A stretch of 64,000 bases of DNA from Cladorhizidae sp. MBARI D1340-BT2 (Eukaryota > Porifera > Demospongiae > Poecilosclerida > Cladorhizidae): assembly GCA_028752905.1 (NCBI GenBank), contig JAQNBH010000011.1:6952125-7016124 (forward strand). Reading direction: 5' to 3'. This document shows positions 63,726 through 64,000 of this stretch, in pieces. The notes beneath the pieces were generated by a model. That model had not been told where the DNA came from. It saw nothing but the letters and a program-made list of their open reading frames with translations, and ran no database searches. The position numbers were made by a program, and so were the translations under genes. Each line of letters begins with the position of its first letter. The first letter of the stretch is position 1.

Positions 63726-64000
63726 CTGTCTGGCCCTAATCATGCACTTGAAAACCTTAGCCAGTATTGCTCTATACGGTATTTAAATGCAAGACATTCT
63801 GGATCATGAAAGTTTTCTCCTTCTAAGAAACTCGTGCCTATTATTCCTTCACCAGCGATGAAGTGAGTGTGAATAGGCATGGCCATGCATTGAATTTAGG
63901 GGGTAAAGTTTGTAAACATGTCATGTGACATGTTAAAACAAGTTATGTACACATTGTCAGCAACGCTTGTGGCAGATCGGAGAGAAAGGTTCAGTTGTAC
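63726..64000. other. Window end, nothing recognised
   Basis: No coding segment is supported; presumably still within the Ig gene intron. Confidence 0.45.

Overview
The window looks like nuclear DNA of an invertebrate animal. It has spliced genes with GT-AG introns, AT-rich spacers full of short words such as TAGCTAGC, symmetric phase-1 immunoglobulin exons, and relics of Copia, Gypsy, LINE, hAT and Polinton elements. A demosponge is my best guess from the base composition, short introns and minisatellite load, but that is inference; no ribosomal or mitochondrial marker is present to prove it.

Region 1 (1-19494, plus strand) is the 3' part of one large gene. Ten or eleven exons join with matching phases and encode the C-terminal part of a protein that I identify, with moderate confidence, as CPLANE1 (C5orf42/JBTS17), a ciliogenesis and planar-polarity effector. 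Its largest visible intron (2622-8702) holds a decayed minus-strand Copia retrotransposon, a copy of a dispersed repeat, and a 63-bp repeat encoding a Lys/Arg-rich minus-strand frame. The intron after exon 6 carries two more copies of the same dispersed repeat as a foldback.

Region 2 (19495-36660) is gene-poor and repeat-rich. It holds a 24-bp minisatellite with an AATAAA in nearly every unit, a long AAT microsatellite, a 39-41-bp minisatellite, isolated kelch-like and possible MADF-like exons on the minus strand, and, at 31072-32638, a minus-strand array of twelve tandemly duplicated microexons of 33, 39 or 42 nt. Each microexon has its own splice sites and is open only in the same phase-0 frame. 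I think this array is the most interesting object in the window.

Region 3 (36662-49100) is a mobile-element graveyard. A LINE reverse transcriptase has one short C-terminal motif amplified about 65-fold into a 2.3-kb minisatellite. A Polinton/Maverick relic follows (protein-primed DNA polymerase B on plus, packaging ATPase on minus), with a hAT-family transposase pseudogene nested in the polymerase.

Region 4 (49100-64000, plus strand) contains the 5' part of a secreted or membrane immunoglobulin-superfamily gene: a signal-peptide exon and three Ig exons, all joined in phase 1, continuing past the window. Its introns hold a 45-bp, a 36-37-bp and several other minisatellites, a Gypsy integrase scrap, and foldback repeats.

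Across regions 2 and 4, five loci share one small repeat whose core resembles a type I hammerhead ribozyme (CTGATGA, 6-bp stem II, GAAAC, GTC). Two copies (25088-25133 and 60146-60191, both minus) keep all core words and a 6-bp stem I; one locus has amplified the hairpin into eight 32-bp copies.
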